DNA of 64,000 bases from Lepidurus packardi (lineage: Eukaryota; Arthropoda; Branchiopoda; Notostraca; Triopsidae). The stretch lies in assembly GCA_023053545.1 (NCBI GenBank), contig JAKZAN010000001.1, forward strand, positions 13,957,325 through 14,021,324, in the 5' to 3' direction. The notes below the pieces were generated by a model. That model searched no databases, was not told the DNA's origin, and saw only the letters and a list, made by a program, of their open reading frames with translations. Each line of letters opens with the position of its first letter. Positions within the stretch are counted from its first letter, which is position 1. Shown one piece after another: positions 14,401 through 25,593 of this stretch. The translations under genes and the position numbers were made by a program.

Positions 14401-17400
14401 TGATTCAGTCCGTAATGGATTAATTAAGTACGTAAGGAATTAATTCATTCCGTAAGGAATTAATTCAGTCCGTAATGAATTAATTCATTCCGAAAGGTAT
14501 TAATTCAGTCCGTAATGAATTAATTCAGTCCGTCAGAAATTAATTCAGTCCGTAAGGAATTAATTAAGTACGTAAGGAATTAATTAAGTCCGTAAGGATT
14601 TAATTCAGTCCGTAAGGAATTATTTCAGTCCGTAATGAATTAATTCAGTCCGTAAGGAATTAATTCAGTCCGTAAAGAATTATTTCAGTCCGTAATGAAT
14701 TAATTCAGTCCGTAAGGATTTAATTCAGTCCGTAAGGAATTAATTCATTTCCTAAGGAATTAATTCAGTCCGTAAAGAATTAATTCATTCCGTAAGGAAT
14801 TAATTCAGTCCGTAATGAATTAATTCATTCCGAAATGTATTAATTCAGTCCGTAATGAATTAATTCAGTCCGTAAGGAATTAATTCAGTCCGTAAGGAAT
14901 TAATTAAGTACGTAAGGAATTAATTCAGTCCGTAAGGAAATAATTCAGTCCGTAAAGAATTATTTCCGTCCGTAATGAATTAATTAAGTCCGTAAGGAAT
15001 TAATTCATTCCTTAAGGAATTAATTCAGTCCGTAATTAATTAGTTAAGTCCGTAAGGAATTAATTCAGTCCGTAGGGAATTAATTCAGTAAGTAAGGAAT
15101 TCAATCAATCCTAAAGAATTAATTCAGTCCGTAAGGAATTATTTCAGTCCGTAATGAATTAATTCAGTCCGTAAGGAATTAATTCAGTCCGTAAAGAATT
15201 ATTTCAGTCCGTAATGAATTAATTCAGTCCGTAAGGATTTAATTCAGTCCGTAAGGAATTAATTCATTTCCTAAGGAATTAATTCAGTCCGTAAAGAATT
15301 AATTCAGTCCGTAAGAAATTAATTCAGTCCGTAAGGAATGATTTAAGTGTGTAAGGGATTCAATCAATCCTAAAGAATTGATTCAGTCCGTAATGGATTA
15401 ATTAAGTACGTAAGGAATTAATTCTGTCCGTAAGGAATTAATTCAGTCCGTAATGAATTAATTCAGTCCGTAAGAAATTAATTCAGTCCGTAAGGAATTA
15501 ATTCAGTAAGTAAGGAATTCAATTTATCCTAAAGAATTAATTCAGCCCGTAAGGAATTAATTCAGTCCGTAAGGAATTAATTAATTGTGTTAGGGATTTA
15601 ATCAATCCTAAAGAATTGATTCAGTCCGTAATGGATTAATTAAGTACGTAAGGAATTAATTCATTCCGTAAGGAATTAATTCAGTCCGTAATGAATTAAT
15701 TCATTCCGAAAGGTATTAATTCAGTCCGTAATGAATTAATTCAGTCCGTCAGAAATTAATTCAGTCCGTAAGGAATTAATTAAGTACGTAAGGAATTAAT
15801 TAAGTCCGTAAGGATTTAATTCAGTCCGTAAGGAATTATTTCAGTCCGTAATGAATTAATTCAGTCCGTAAGGAATTAATTCAGTCCGTAAAGAATTATT
15901 TCAGTCCGTAATGAATTAATTCAGTCCGTAAGGATTTAATTCAGTCCGTAAGGAATTAATTCATTTCCTAAGGAATTAATTCAGTCCGTAAAGAATTAAT
16001 TCAGTCCGTAAGAAATTAATTCAGTCCGTAAGGAATTAATTCAGTCCGTAAGGAATTATTTAAGTGTGTAAGGGATTCAATCAATCCTAAAGAATTGATT
16101 CAGTCCGTAATGGATTAATTAAGTACGTAAGGAATTAATTCTGTCCGTAAGGAATTAATTCAGTCCGTAATGAATTATTTCCGTCCGTAATGAATTAATT
16201 AAGTCCGTAAGGAATTAATTCATTCCTTAAGGAATTAATTCAGTCCGTAATTAATTAGTTAAGTCCGTAAGGAATTAATTCAGTCCGTAGGGAATTAATT
16301 CAGTAAGTAAGGAATTCAATCAATCCTAAAGAATTAATTCAGTCCGTAAGGAATTATTTCAGTCCGTAATGAATTAATTCAGTCCGTAAGGAATTAATTC
16401 AGTCCGTAAAGAATTATTTCAGTCCGTAATGAATTAATTCAGTCCGTAAGGATTTAATTCAGTCCGTAAGGAATTAATTCATTTCCTAAGGAATTAATTC
16501 AGTCCGTAAAGAATTAATTCAGTCCGTAAGAAATTAATTCAGTCCGTAAGGAATGATTTAAGTGTGTAAGGGATTCAATCAATCCTAAAGAATTGATTCA
16601 GTCCGTAATGGATTAATTAAGTACGTAAGGAATTAATTCTGTCCGTAAGGAATTAATTCAGTCCGTAATGAATTAATTCAGTCCGTAAGAAATTAATTCA
16701 GTCCGTAAGGAATTAATTCAGTAAGTAAGGAATTCAATTTATCCTAAAGAATTAATTCAGCCCGTAAGGAATTAATTCAGTCCGTAAGGAATTAATTAAT
16801 TGTGTTAGGGATTTAATCAATCCTAAAGAATTGATTCAGTCCGTAATGGATTAATTAAGTACGTAAGGAATTAATTCATTCCGTAAGGAATTAATTCAGT
16901 CCGTAATGAATTAATTCATTCCGAAAGGTATTAATTCAGTCCCTAATGAATTAATTCAGTCCGTCAGAAATTAATTCAGTCCGTAAGGAATTAATTAAGT
17001 ACGTAAGGAATTAATTAAGTCCGTAAGGATTTAATTCAGTCCGTAAGGAATTATTTCAGTCCGTAATGAATTAATTCAGTCCGTAAGGAATTAATTCAGT
17101 CCGTAAAGAATTATTTCAGTCCGTAATGAATTAATTCAGTCCGTAAGGATTTAATTCAGTCCGTAAGGAATTAATTCATTTCCTAAGGAATTAATTCAGT
17201 CCGTAAAGAATTAATTCAGTCCGTAAGAAATTAATTCAGTCCGTAAGGAATTAATTCAGTCCGTAAGGAATTATTTAAGTGTGTAAGGGATTCAATCAAT
17301 CCTAAAGAATTGATTCAGTCCGTAATGGATTAATTAAGTACGTAAGGAATTAATTCTGTCCGTAAGGAATTAATTCAGTCCGTAATGAATTAATTCAGTA

Positions 17401-17420
17401 AGTAAGGAATTCAATTTATC
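11500..17420 (+). repeat. higher-order repeat family B (about 1216 bp)
   Basis: Two independent landmarks give the same period. The joint cagtaagtaaggaattcaat starts at 13870, 15086 and 16301 (spacing 1216 and 1215). The variant tgtgttagggatttaatc starts at 14370, 15586 and 16801 (spacing 1216 and 1215). The first landmark also lies at 11561 and the second at 12061, both exactly 2309 bp before the 13870/14370 pair, so an older, longer repeat frame exists. The 1216-bp unit is 61 monomers less 4 bp, consistent with several 19-bp variant monomers per unit. Confidence 0.88.
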
Positions 17421-18390
17421 CTAAAGAATTAATTCAGCCCGTAAGGAATTAATTCAGTCCGAAAGGAATTAATTAATTGTGTAAGGGATTTAATCAATCC
17501 TAAAGAATTGATTCAGTCCGTAATGGATTAATTAAGTACGTAAGGAATTAATTCATTCCGTAAGGAATTAATTCAGTCCGTAAGGAATTAATTAAGTCCG
17601 TAAGGATTTAATTCAGTCCGTAAGGAATTATTTCGGTCCGTAATGAATTAAGTCAGTCCCTAACCAATTAATTCAGTCCGTAAAGAATTATTTCAGTCCG
17701 TAATGAATTAATCCAGTCCGTAAGGAATTAATTCAGTCCGTAATGAATTAATTAATGAATGAATGGATAAATTAATTCAGTCCGTAATGAATTAATTCAG
17801 TCCGTAAGGAATTAATTCAGTCCGTAATGAATTAATTAATTAATGAATGGATAAATTAATTCAGTCCGTAATGAATTAATTAATGAATGAATGGATAAAT
17901 TAATTCAGTCCGTAATGAATGAGTCCGTAATGAATAAGTCCATAATGAATGAATTAATTAATTCAGTCCGTAAAGAATTATTTCAGTCCGCAATGAATTA
18001 TTACATTCCGCAATGAATTAATTCAGTCCGTAAGGAATTAATTCAGTCCGTAAAGAATTAATACATTTCCTAAGGAATTAATTCAGTCCGTAAAGAATTA
18101 ATTCAGTCCGTAAGAAATTAATTCAGTCCGTAAGGAATTAATTCAGTCCGTAAGGAATTATTTAAGTGTGTAAGGGATTCAATCAATCCTAAAGAATTGA
18201 ATCAGTCCGTAATGGATTAATTAAGTACGTAAGGAATTAATTCTGTCCGTAAGGAATTAATTCAGTCCGTAATGAAATAATTCATTCCGAAAGGTATTAA
18301 TTCAGTCGGTAAGGAATTAATTCAGTCCGTAAGGAATTAATTCAGTCCGTAAGGAAATAATTCAGTCCGTAAAGAATTATTTCCGTCCGT

Positions 18391-18402
18391 AATGAATTAA
18401 TT
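18391..18402. repeat. target-site duplication, 3' side of LINE-1
   Basis: The sequence aatgaattaatt here is repeated at 23446-23457 on the other side of the LINE. The last two bases are shared with the T run that represents the poly(A) tail, so the duplication is 10 to 12 bp. The satellite runs on in phase on both sides. Confidence 0.85.
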
Positions 18403-18421
18403 TTTTTTTTTTTATTTATTA

Positions 18422-18448
18422 CCAGTTTAGGCCGTAGCCTTTTACTGG
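18422..18448 (-). other. 3'-terminal stem-loop of LINE-1
   Basis: An interrupted inverted repeat lies just upstream of the poly(A) tail. Outer arms ccagt (18422-18426) and actgg (18444-18448) enclose inner arms aggc (18429-18432) and gcct (18437-18440), with loop cgta. In the RNA sense this gives a nine-pair hairpin with an A-rich internal bulge. Many LINE reverse transcriptases recognise a 3' hairpin of their own RNA; that this one serves so is inference. Confidence 0.7.
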
Positions 18449-18625
18449 GTTCTCAGTAGTACATGTTTCATTTGAGCTATCACAGTTCGTTTTATCAATT
18501 AAAAATAGGGAGACAGAAGGGAAGGGGGACTAGAGGGTGGCTTGTACCACCGTTTTAAAAGGGAGGGTAAGGTGCGGGGAGGGAAGGGGTAAAGGGTATG
18601 AGTATTTATACATATACTGGGTGAT

Positions 18626-21600
18626 TTATATTTTAGACAATTCTTTCATGTTATTGCCAAAACTGGCGAGGGCTGGAAAGCATTTGGGGTTGCATAAAAA
18701 GTTTTCGGAAGTAAAAGGAATCTTTAATTTGCTGAGCTCTCTTAGTAATTTTGCTCTTTCATGATTAAGTCTCGTACAATGAAATAGCAGATGTGGAACA
18801 TCTTGTTTCATCTGAGATCGACAAATGCAGGTATCGTCATCGATCTTTTTAATTCGCTTTAAATATGAGCGGCAGGGGAAGTGGTTTGTGCGCAATTGGA
18901 TTATCGTGGATAATATGCTTTTGGGCAGTTTTGAATCAACGATAGATTTTTTGTCTGGACTGGCTTTTAGATCTTTGGTAGCGTAATGGAACTTGTTCCA
19001 GTCTTGACACCAAGTATTAAGTAAAAACTTGGAGATCCAAATGCGCGCTACTTTTAATGAATCAGGAGGAGATGGCCAAGCGCTAGAGAGGAGGTTTCTT
19101 GCTCTTTCAGAATAGGAGGTGTAGCTTATATGCTTTGCGGGTTCAGGTTTCGTAGGCCACACGTTCCAGATTTTTGAGGCATAATGGTTGAGAAGAGATT
19201 TCTTCAAGGCAAGATCCAGTGGTGGGAGTCCCACGTCGACTTCAGTTGCTGCAGAGGGTGTTGTTTTGAGGGCACCGGATATAGTTAATAAGCCTTTACG
19301 GTAAAGTTGTTGAAGTGGTTTCAGTTTAGCTTTCGATATATTGCACCATGCTGGGTATCCATATAAAGATTTACTAACTATTGTGGCTTGAAATAAGGTT
19401 TTTAATTGCTTGGATGATATTGATTTGCACCATTTAGCGATTTTTATCATACGTAATAGGGAGCTGTTGCATTGGTTAGCAATGTGTGAAACGTGAGTAG
19501 ACCAATTTAGTCGGTGATCAAGGTAGAGGCCCAGATATCTTGATGAAGTTTTGGGTACGATGGTGGTTTGACCCCAAGTCAGTGTTGCTTCTTCGGCTTG
19601 TATTTTGCGATGGAAGTGGACGAGTTCGGTTTTTTCTTTAGCAAATCGGAGATTTAGTCTAATGCCCCATTTTTCTAATGCTGAAATGTTGTTAGCTAGT
19701 AGTTTGGTGTTTTGATTACTCGATTTGCTGGAGGTGAATAATATTAGGTCATCAGCAAAGGCCTGGATCTCTATCCTCTTGCGTTTGATTGTTGTGAAAC
19801 ATCCATTAATGTAAACTAAGAAGAGGAGAGGAGAAAGTGGGGACCCTTGGGGAACGCCGTTCGTAATTTGGTAGAGCAAACTATGCGTTTCTCTATAGAT
19901 GGTATAGGCGGTGCGGTTTTCCAAGAAGCTAGTGATCCAATTGAGTAGTACTTTGGGGATTTTTATTTTTCGGAGCTCATTAATTAATTTTTGGTGATGA
20001 ACATTGTCAAATGCTCCACTTATATCTAGAAATAATGCTGTTAGTACTTTCCCTTTATCAAAGGCTTTAAGGCCAGCGTTGGATAGTCGGATTAGGGCGT
20101 CTGTGTAGACCGATTTCGTCGAAATCCCCATTAATTTCCTGACAGGATTTTATTGTCATCGAGGAATTTCGTTAGTTTGCGAGTCATGGCTTTTTCCAAT
20201 ATCTTGCCCAGTACTGGGAGAAGAGAGATTGGGCGGAAATTCCGCATAGATTCGTAACTTGGTTTGTGTGGTTTGGGTAGAATTAGCACTTTAGCCATCT
20301 TCCAGTCTTTTGGGTAATAACTCAGACGAATCGAGGCGTTGTATATGTTAATCATAGGTTCTTTTAGTATGTTCCATAGTTCTTTTATTATTATAGGCTG
20401 AATGTCGTCTTTTCCAGCTGCTTTCATGGGTTGTAGCTCAGTGATGATTGATGAGAGGTCTTCTGCTGTGATTTCGCCGTCTTTACCGAAGTTGTAATTT
20501 ATTCGACGTATTTTAGATTTGGAGGAGGAGTTTGAATCTCTTGTGCCTCCTAAGAGTTTTTCTGCCGCATAGTTTAGTTTGGTGATTTCATCCGGAAAGT
20601 TGTTCCCGTCTTCTTGTAAAACGTGTTGGAGTAAGTTTTTTTCCTTGTTCTTTAGGTTATTATTAAAAGCCCATAATGTTTTGTTGTGTGGTTCTTTTAT
20701 TTTATTTAGCCAATACTCTTCTCTATATTTTCTTGTTTTGGCGCGATATAGGTTTCTTGCAACTTTCCAATTCGTTTCATCTTGTAATCGAGTGTTTTTG
20801 AACTTTTTAAGTGCTTTAGCTGCTGCTTTTCTAAGGGAGTTAAGGTCTGAATTCCACCAGGGGTTTGAGTTTTTCAGGACTCTTTTAGGTACATGCTTCG
20901 ATATTATTTCTTGGATAGTTGATGTCAAAGAGCCAACGGCAAGGTCAATAGCATCATTGTTTTCCAAGTTTATCCAGGACGAGCGTGTGTCAAGAAGTTC
21001 TTTTGTTTTTGAACGGATTTTATCCCAGTTGACTTTTGAGTAAGACCACATGGTGGAGTTAAATTTAGCTTTGGCATTTGGGAGATCAATTATTACAGCG
21101 GAGTGATCGGATTCATTATAATAGTCTTCGCCGTCAATAATTTTTAAGTAAACATGAGGTAGAAGCGTCAAGGAAGCATAAGTTAAGTCTAGTGTCGATT
21201 GGTGTCCTCGTTTGTTGTGAAATGTGTGGCGGTTCCAGGTATTTAGCAGTTCCATGCCGTGTTTTGTCGTAAAGTCGTACAGTTGTATTCCAGGTAAGTC
21301 TGATTTTTTAGCTTCCCATGACCAATGATGAGCGTTAAAGTCCCCGGTTATGATGATATTTGATGTAGTTTTATGGAATTTTTCCCACAAGTTTTGAAGC
21401 AGAGTTTCTAAATTTTCATTGGATCTTCTGTAAAGTGCGATAACAAGTATAGGTGACGAGTTGAGAGATTGTATTTTTATTACCACGGATAATTGGGATA
21501 TTTCTAGTATCTGGTATGAGGCTGATTGAGTAGTGAGTAGCGCTATTCCTTGGTATTCTAGCCGAGATCGAGAGATGGAGTATCCTGAAAGTTGATTGAT

Positions 21601-21729
21601 TGTTAAGTTTTGCGGAGGTTCGAGTACTATCACGGTATCTGTATCTTCTTTCTGAGCTTGTCGTGTTAAGTCTTGAAGTTGGTAATAGCTCTTTCTTATA
21701 TTTTGGATCAAGATTCTTGTCGGTTTCAT
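18626..21729 (-). pseudogene. LINE-1 ORF2: endonuclease-reverse transcriptase, broken
   Basis: This would encode the replication enzyme that nicks target DNA and reverse-transcribes the element RNA. The start ATG at 21729 overlaps the ORF1 stop as ATGA. Endonuclease signatures are QNIRKS near residue 9, VLEPP near 35, GDFNAHHW at 129-136 and SDH at 207-209. RT sequence begins near residue 440 (LPKPHKPSYESMRNFRPISLL). Codon 533 is TAA (20131-20133), where relatives usually have Q before GF. The frame changes about 8 codons later near 20101-20109, apparently by loss of one base. The second frame (20131-18626) carries RT motif A LDISGAFDN, motif B VPQGSPLSPLLF, motif C FADD, and near the end a C-x-C-x8-H-x4-C finger typical of ORF2 C-termini in this group. 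No RNase H domain is evident. Confidence 0.93.
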
Positions 21730-23057
21730 GCTTTTTTAGCGGATTGGGCTTCTTTAATGGCAGCAATTCGGGTTGGGCAGTTCTTATCAAAGGCTGCGTG
21801 TTTGCCTCCGCAGTTGGCACATTTCAAGAAGGTGTTGTCGCAGTTTTTAGTTTCATGTATTATTGTGCCACACTTGGCGCATTTGGAGGTAATGCTTTGA
21901 CAGTTGAAGGAAGTGTGCCCGTATTTTTGGCATTTAAAGCATTGGAGGATTGAGGGCGGTCGAGAGCTTTCCACTTGTACTGTACGGTTGAAGGCAAGAA
22001 GAGTTCCGCGACTTGTAAGGATGTTTTTTTCCGTTTCTGACGAGCAAGTATAGAGGATGGAGCCGTGTTTTTTGCCATTGTCCTCGTTGATCCATGAAAC
22101 TTGATCAGGATTAAAAGTGATATTGAGACTTGAGTTCTTTTCTGAAAGGTGTTCGCAAATTTCTTCTCTTGAGACATCTTTCGGGAGCAGATGAATTGCT
22201 ATTTTTAGCTTAGGTTGGGTAGTGACGACCTTGACCATTCCAAGTTGACAGAGAAATTTTCCGTCCAAAATTTTTGCGGATTATTCTTTTTCAGCTTTGT
22301 TTTTGTATGTGAGGATTAGATCTCCTTGCATCTTTTTTCTCACCAGGATTGGGCGAGGTGCTTGGCTATCAAAGGCTTTAATATCAGAGTCGATTATGGA
22401 AAGGAGCTCTCTTTTGGTGTACTGCTTTTTACGTTTTTCGTCGTCCTGCTGACGGATGAAAAGAGACACGGCTTTTTCAGCGTTGATTGAGCTAATGTTA
22501 GGAGTTTGTTCTGGGGAAGTTTCAGGCAAGGGGATGGTATTCTCCTTTCCGTTGTTTTGAGTCTTGGGTTGTTTAGGTCGGTGCCTTCTGGTGACAAGCA
22601 GCCATCCATTTTCTTCCTGTTTTTTTTCCTCTTGTCGTGGCTCGGTGGCATTGAGTACGTTTTCAGGTCTAGCTTCAGCTCTTGTTTCGAGTTTGGTTTC
22701 AAGTTTGAGAACGATTCCGGTTAGATTTTTAACTTGCTCTGTAAGCAGAACTTGGGTTTCCATCATGGCTTGCAATGTGTAGGCTATGATTTCTGTTTGA
22801 GACGGTACTACGCTGCTAATCGAGTGGGAGCGTTTTCGCAACGAGAGTTGAGCCCTGGGGGAGTGTAACCGGGCGCGTTTTAACGAATTTTGACGGCTTG
22901 GACATGAATTCGAGGAGCTTTGATCATTTTCAAATTCGTTTCCGTAGATTGTACGAATCGAAGCATCGGTGTATTCCATTGAGTTGTCTTTTTCAGTAGT
23001 TTTTCTTTTTTCCGCTGGGCCAGTTTTCGGAGTCGGCAGTGCTGCTGCACCTTCCAT
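21726..23057 (-). pseudogene. LINE-1 ORF1: gag-like nucleic-acid-binding protein, one internal stop
   Basis: The reading frame has 444 codons including its stop, and is interrupted by an in-frame TAA at 22281-22283 (codon 259) with no change of frame. The N-terminal third is charged and low-complexity; residues around 85-130 (IAYTLQAMMETQVLLTEQVK) look like a short coiled coil. The C-terminal third has three zinc knuckles in a row: CFKCQKYGHTSFNC, CAKCGTIIHETKNC and CANCGGKHAAFDKNC. This layout is that of Jockey/I-type ORF1 proteins, which coat the element RNA. From about residue 195 on it aligns with ORF1 of the second LINE at 25594 (shared EICxHLSEKNSSLN, AFNR, and the same knuckle spacing). 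It ends in an ATGA overlap with ORF2. Confidence 0.9.
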
Positions 23058-23445
23058 GGGGGAAATTTCTGAACCAATATGGACGGACGTTTAACGTGGC
23101 TAACACTTTTAACACAACGTTAAGCAACAAACTTAACAAAAACGAAGTTATTAGTTTAGATAACTGAGTGTTACTTTATCGTAGTGGTAAGGAACCAGAC
23201 CCTTTAAGGAGTGGTAAGGAAACTGATTGTAGGGTGTGTCACATGGTGTCACTTTTAGGGTAATTGTCATTGGAGGCAATAGGTAATAAGTTCAATTTAA
23301 TCACCAAACGAACAAGGGTTTTAAGCACTTTCATTTAAACTGTAACACAGAACAAAAGTAACAGGATTTGAGGTGAAAAATTGACTTTTTAGGAGAGAGA
23401 TGGGTGACACGTCTTCACTAGATGTCGACCCGACGTCGACCGTTC
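23058..23445 (-). other. 5' UTR of LINE-1
   Basis: This is 388 bp of non-satellite sequence between the TSD and the ORF1 ATG. Its element-5' end carries a double gtcgac motif (23424-23440). LINEs of this type usually hold an internal promoter here; I see no motif that proves one. No reading frame of note. Confidence 0.65.
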
Positions 23446-25240
23446 AATGAATTAATTAAGTCCGTAAGGAATTAATTCATTCCTTAAGGAATTAATTCAG
23501 TCCGTAATGAATTAGTTAAGTCCGTAAGGAATTAATTCAGTCCGTAGGGAATTAATTCAGTCCGTAAGGAATTAATTAAGTGTGTAAGGGATTCATTCAA
23601 TCCTAAAGAATTGATTTAGTCCGTAATGGATTAACTAAGTCCATAAAGAATTATTTCAGTCCGTAAGGAATTAATTCAGTCCGTAAGGAATTAATTCAGT
23701 CCGTAATGAAATAATTCATTCCGAAAGGTATTAATTCAGTCCGTAAGGAATTATTTCTGTCCGTAATGAATTAATTCAGTCCGTAGTGAATTAATTCAGT
23801 CCGTAAGGAATTAATTCATTCCTTAAGGAATTAATTCATTCCTTAAGGAATTAATTCAGTCCGTAATGAATTAATTCAGTCCGTCAGAAATTAATTCAGT
23901 CCGTAAGGAATTAATTAAGTACATAAGGAATTATTTCAGTCCGTAATGAATTAATTCAGTCCGTAAGGAATTAATTCAGTCCGTAAAGAATTATTTCAGT
24001 CCGTAATGAATTAATTCAGTCCGTAAGGATTTAATTCAGTCCGTAAGGAATTAATTCATTCCCTAAGGAATTAATTCAGTCCGTAATGAATTAATTAATG
24101 AATGAATGGATAAATTAATTCAGTCCGTAATGAATGAGTCCGTAATGAATAAGTCCTTAATGAATGAATTAATTAATTCAGTCCGTAATGAATAAGTCCT
24201 TAATGAATGAATTAATTAATTCAGTCCGTAAAGAATTATTTCAGTCCGCAATGAATTATTACATTCCGCAATGAATTAATTCAGTCCGTAAGGAATTAAT
24301 TCAGTCCGTAAAGAATTAATACATTTCCTAAGGAATTAATTCAGTCCGTAAAGAATTAATTCAGTCCGTAAGAAATTAATTCAGTCCGTAAGTAATTAAT
24401 TCAGTCCGTAAGGAATTATTTAAGTGTGTAAGGGATTCAATCAATCCTAAAGAATTGATTCAGTCCGTAATGGATTAATTAAGTACGTAAGGAATTAATT
24501 CTGTCCGTAAGGAATTAATTCAGTCCGTAATGAATTAGTTAAGTCCGTAATGAATTAATTCAGTCCGTAAGAAATTAATTCAGTCCGTAATGAATTAATT
24601 CAGTCCGTAAGAAATTAATTCAGTCCGTAAGGAATTAATTCAGTAAGTAAGGAATTCAATTTATCCTAAAGAATTAATTCAGCCCGTGAGGAATTAATTC
24701 AGTCCGTAAGGAATTAATTAATTGTGTAAGGGATTTAATCAATCCTAAAGAATTGATTCAGTCCGTAATGGATTAATTAAGTACGTAAGGAATTAATTCA
24801 TTCCGTAAGGAATTAATTAAGTCCGTAATGAATTAATTCATTCCGAAAGGTATTAATTCAGTCCGTAAGAAATTATTTCTGTCCGTAATGAATTAATTCA
24901 GTCCGTAATGAATTAATTCAGTCCGTAAGCAATTAATTCAGTCCATAAGGAATTAATTCAGTACGTAACAAATTAATTCAGTTTGTAAGGATTTAATTCG
25001 GTCCGTAAGGAATTAATTCAGTCCGTAAGGAATTAATTCAGTCCGTAAGGAATTAATTCAGTCCGTAAGGAATTAATTCAGTCCGTAAGGAATTAATTCA
25101 GTCCGTAATGAATTAATTAATGAATGAATGGATAAATTAATTCAGTCCGTAATGAATGAGTCCGTAATGAATAAGTCCTTAATGAATTAATGAATTAATT
25201 CAGTCCGTAAAGAATTATTTCAGTCCGCAATGAATTATTA
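23446..25240 (+). repeat. 20-bp satellite array, block 2
   Basis: The array resumes in the same orientation with the second copy of the LINE-1 target site (aatgaattaatt, 23446-23457). It contains family-B type joints (gtgtgtaagggattcattc at about 23580, aattgtgtaagggatttaatc at about 24720) and two copies of the atgaatgaatggataaat module. It ends at gaattatta, where the second LINE begins. No gene is present. Confidence 0.95.
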
Positions 25241-25593
25241 TAATATGATATTTATTATAATTATTATAATACAATTATAATACATTATTTATTACAATTA
25301 TTATAATTGATAATAGACGTGGACGTGCACGTGCAGACGTGATTCCGTGTGCTCTCGAACTTTTACCTTTTCTGTACGATACGAGTCAGTAAAAGTCTCT
25401 AAAACATAGTTCTCCTGTTGAGTTAAGTGTTCTTGTTAAAATTTTCATAAGTGTTGGATCCCTGACAGTGTTGGATTGCCTGTGGTTAATTTGTTACAAT
25501 TCTCATAAGTGCTGGTCTGCCTGTGGTTGTTTTGCTGACGGGGCCTGCCTATGGAGGGGGGGGGGGGGCCTCGAACAAACTCGAAAGAAAACA
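25241..25593 (+). other. 5' region of LINE-2
   Basis: The first about 75 bp (25241-25315) are almost pure A/T (ttattataa-type words) and could be element or a local expansion at the insertion point. From 25316 the sequence is ordinary. Between about 25447 and 25532 a degenerate direct repeat of roughly 60 bp is seen, each copy running from cataagtg(t/c)tgg to gcctgtggtt. A run of about 13 G follows at 25555-25568. Repeated 5' modules are common in LINE promoters; function here is inferred. Confidence 0.6.

Larger units (their letters stand above)
1..18402 (+). repeat. 20-bp satellite array, block 1
   Basis: This is a continuous tandem array of a 20-bp monomer with consensus attaattcagtccgtaagga, about 35% GC. 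Common variants change the cag to aag or cat, tccgtaagga to tccgtaatga, taaaga or tacctaagga, or aattaa to aattag or aaataa. No gene or long reading frame exists here, because the monomer carries taa in several frames and its length is not a multiple of three. The array runs up to the duplicated target of the LINE at its right end. The ordering of variants is not random: long stretches recur in the same order, described in the HOR entries. I infer heterochromatic satellite DNA; the family is not one I can name. Confidence 0.97.
18403..23445 (-). mobile_element. full-length non-LTR retrotransposon (LINE-1 of this window), Jockey/I/R1-like
   Basis: This autonomous LINE of about 5.04 kb lies on the minus strand. 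It has a 5' UTR, ORF1 (gag-like with three zinc knuckles), ORF2 (apurinic-type endonuclease, reverse transcriptase, C-terminal CCHC), a 3' UTR with a stem-loop next to the tail, and a poly(A) tail of about a dozen A. A TSD of up to 12 bp flanks it, and the satellite continues on both sides, so it is a complete target-primed insertion. RT motif C reads FADD and motif B is VPQGSPLSPLLF, which fits the Jockey/I/R1/LOA assemblage; I cannot fix the clade by eye. Three lesions are visible: one stop in ORF1, and one stop plus a nearby one-base shift in ORF2. It is therefore inactive but young. Confidence 0.92.

Noticed and set aside
1-18402. Regularly spaced short repeats resembling a CRISPR array
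   Set aside because: There are no unique spacers: the monomers are directly adjacent and all are variants of the same 20-mer. The setting is clearly eukaryotic.
1-18402. Telomeric repeat
   Set aside because: The monomer contains no run of ttagg, ttaggg or a related G-rich telomere word, and the array is interrupted by internal insertions with array on both sides.
18537-18764. 75-codon plus-strand open frame at the LINE-1 3' end
   Set aside because: It is antisense to the ORF2 C-terminus and 3' UTR, with no domain.
20579-21953. Plus-strand open frames opposite the LINE-1 coding region
   Set aside because: They are antisense shadows of ORF1/ORF2, with no recognisable domain and low-complexity hydrophobic content.
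25468-25593. N-terminal extension of LINE-2 ORF1 from the ATG at 25468
   Set aside because: It reads through the direct-repeat leader and a G run and gives a cysteine/glycine-rich sequence without family resemblance. The ATG at 25594 has better context.
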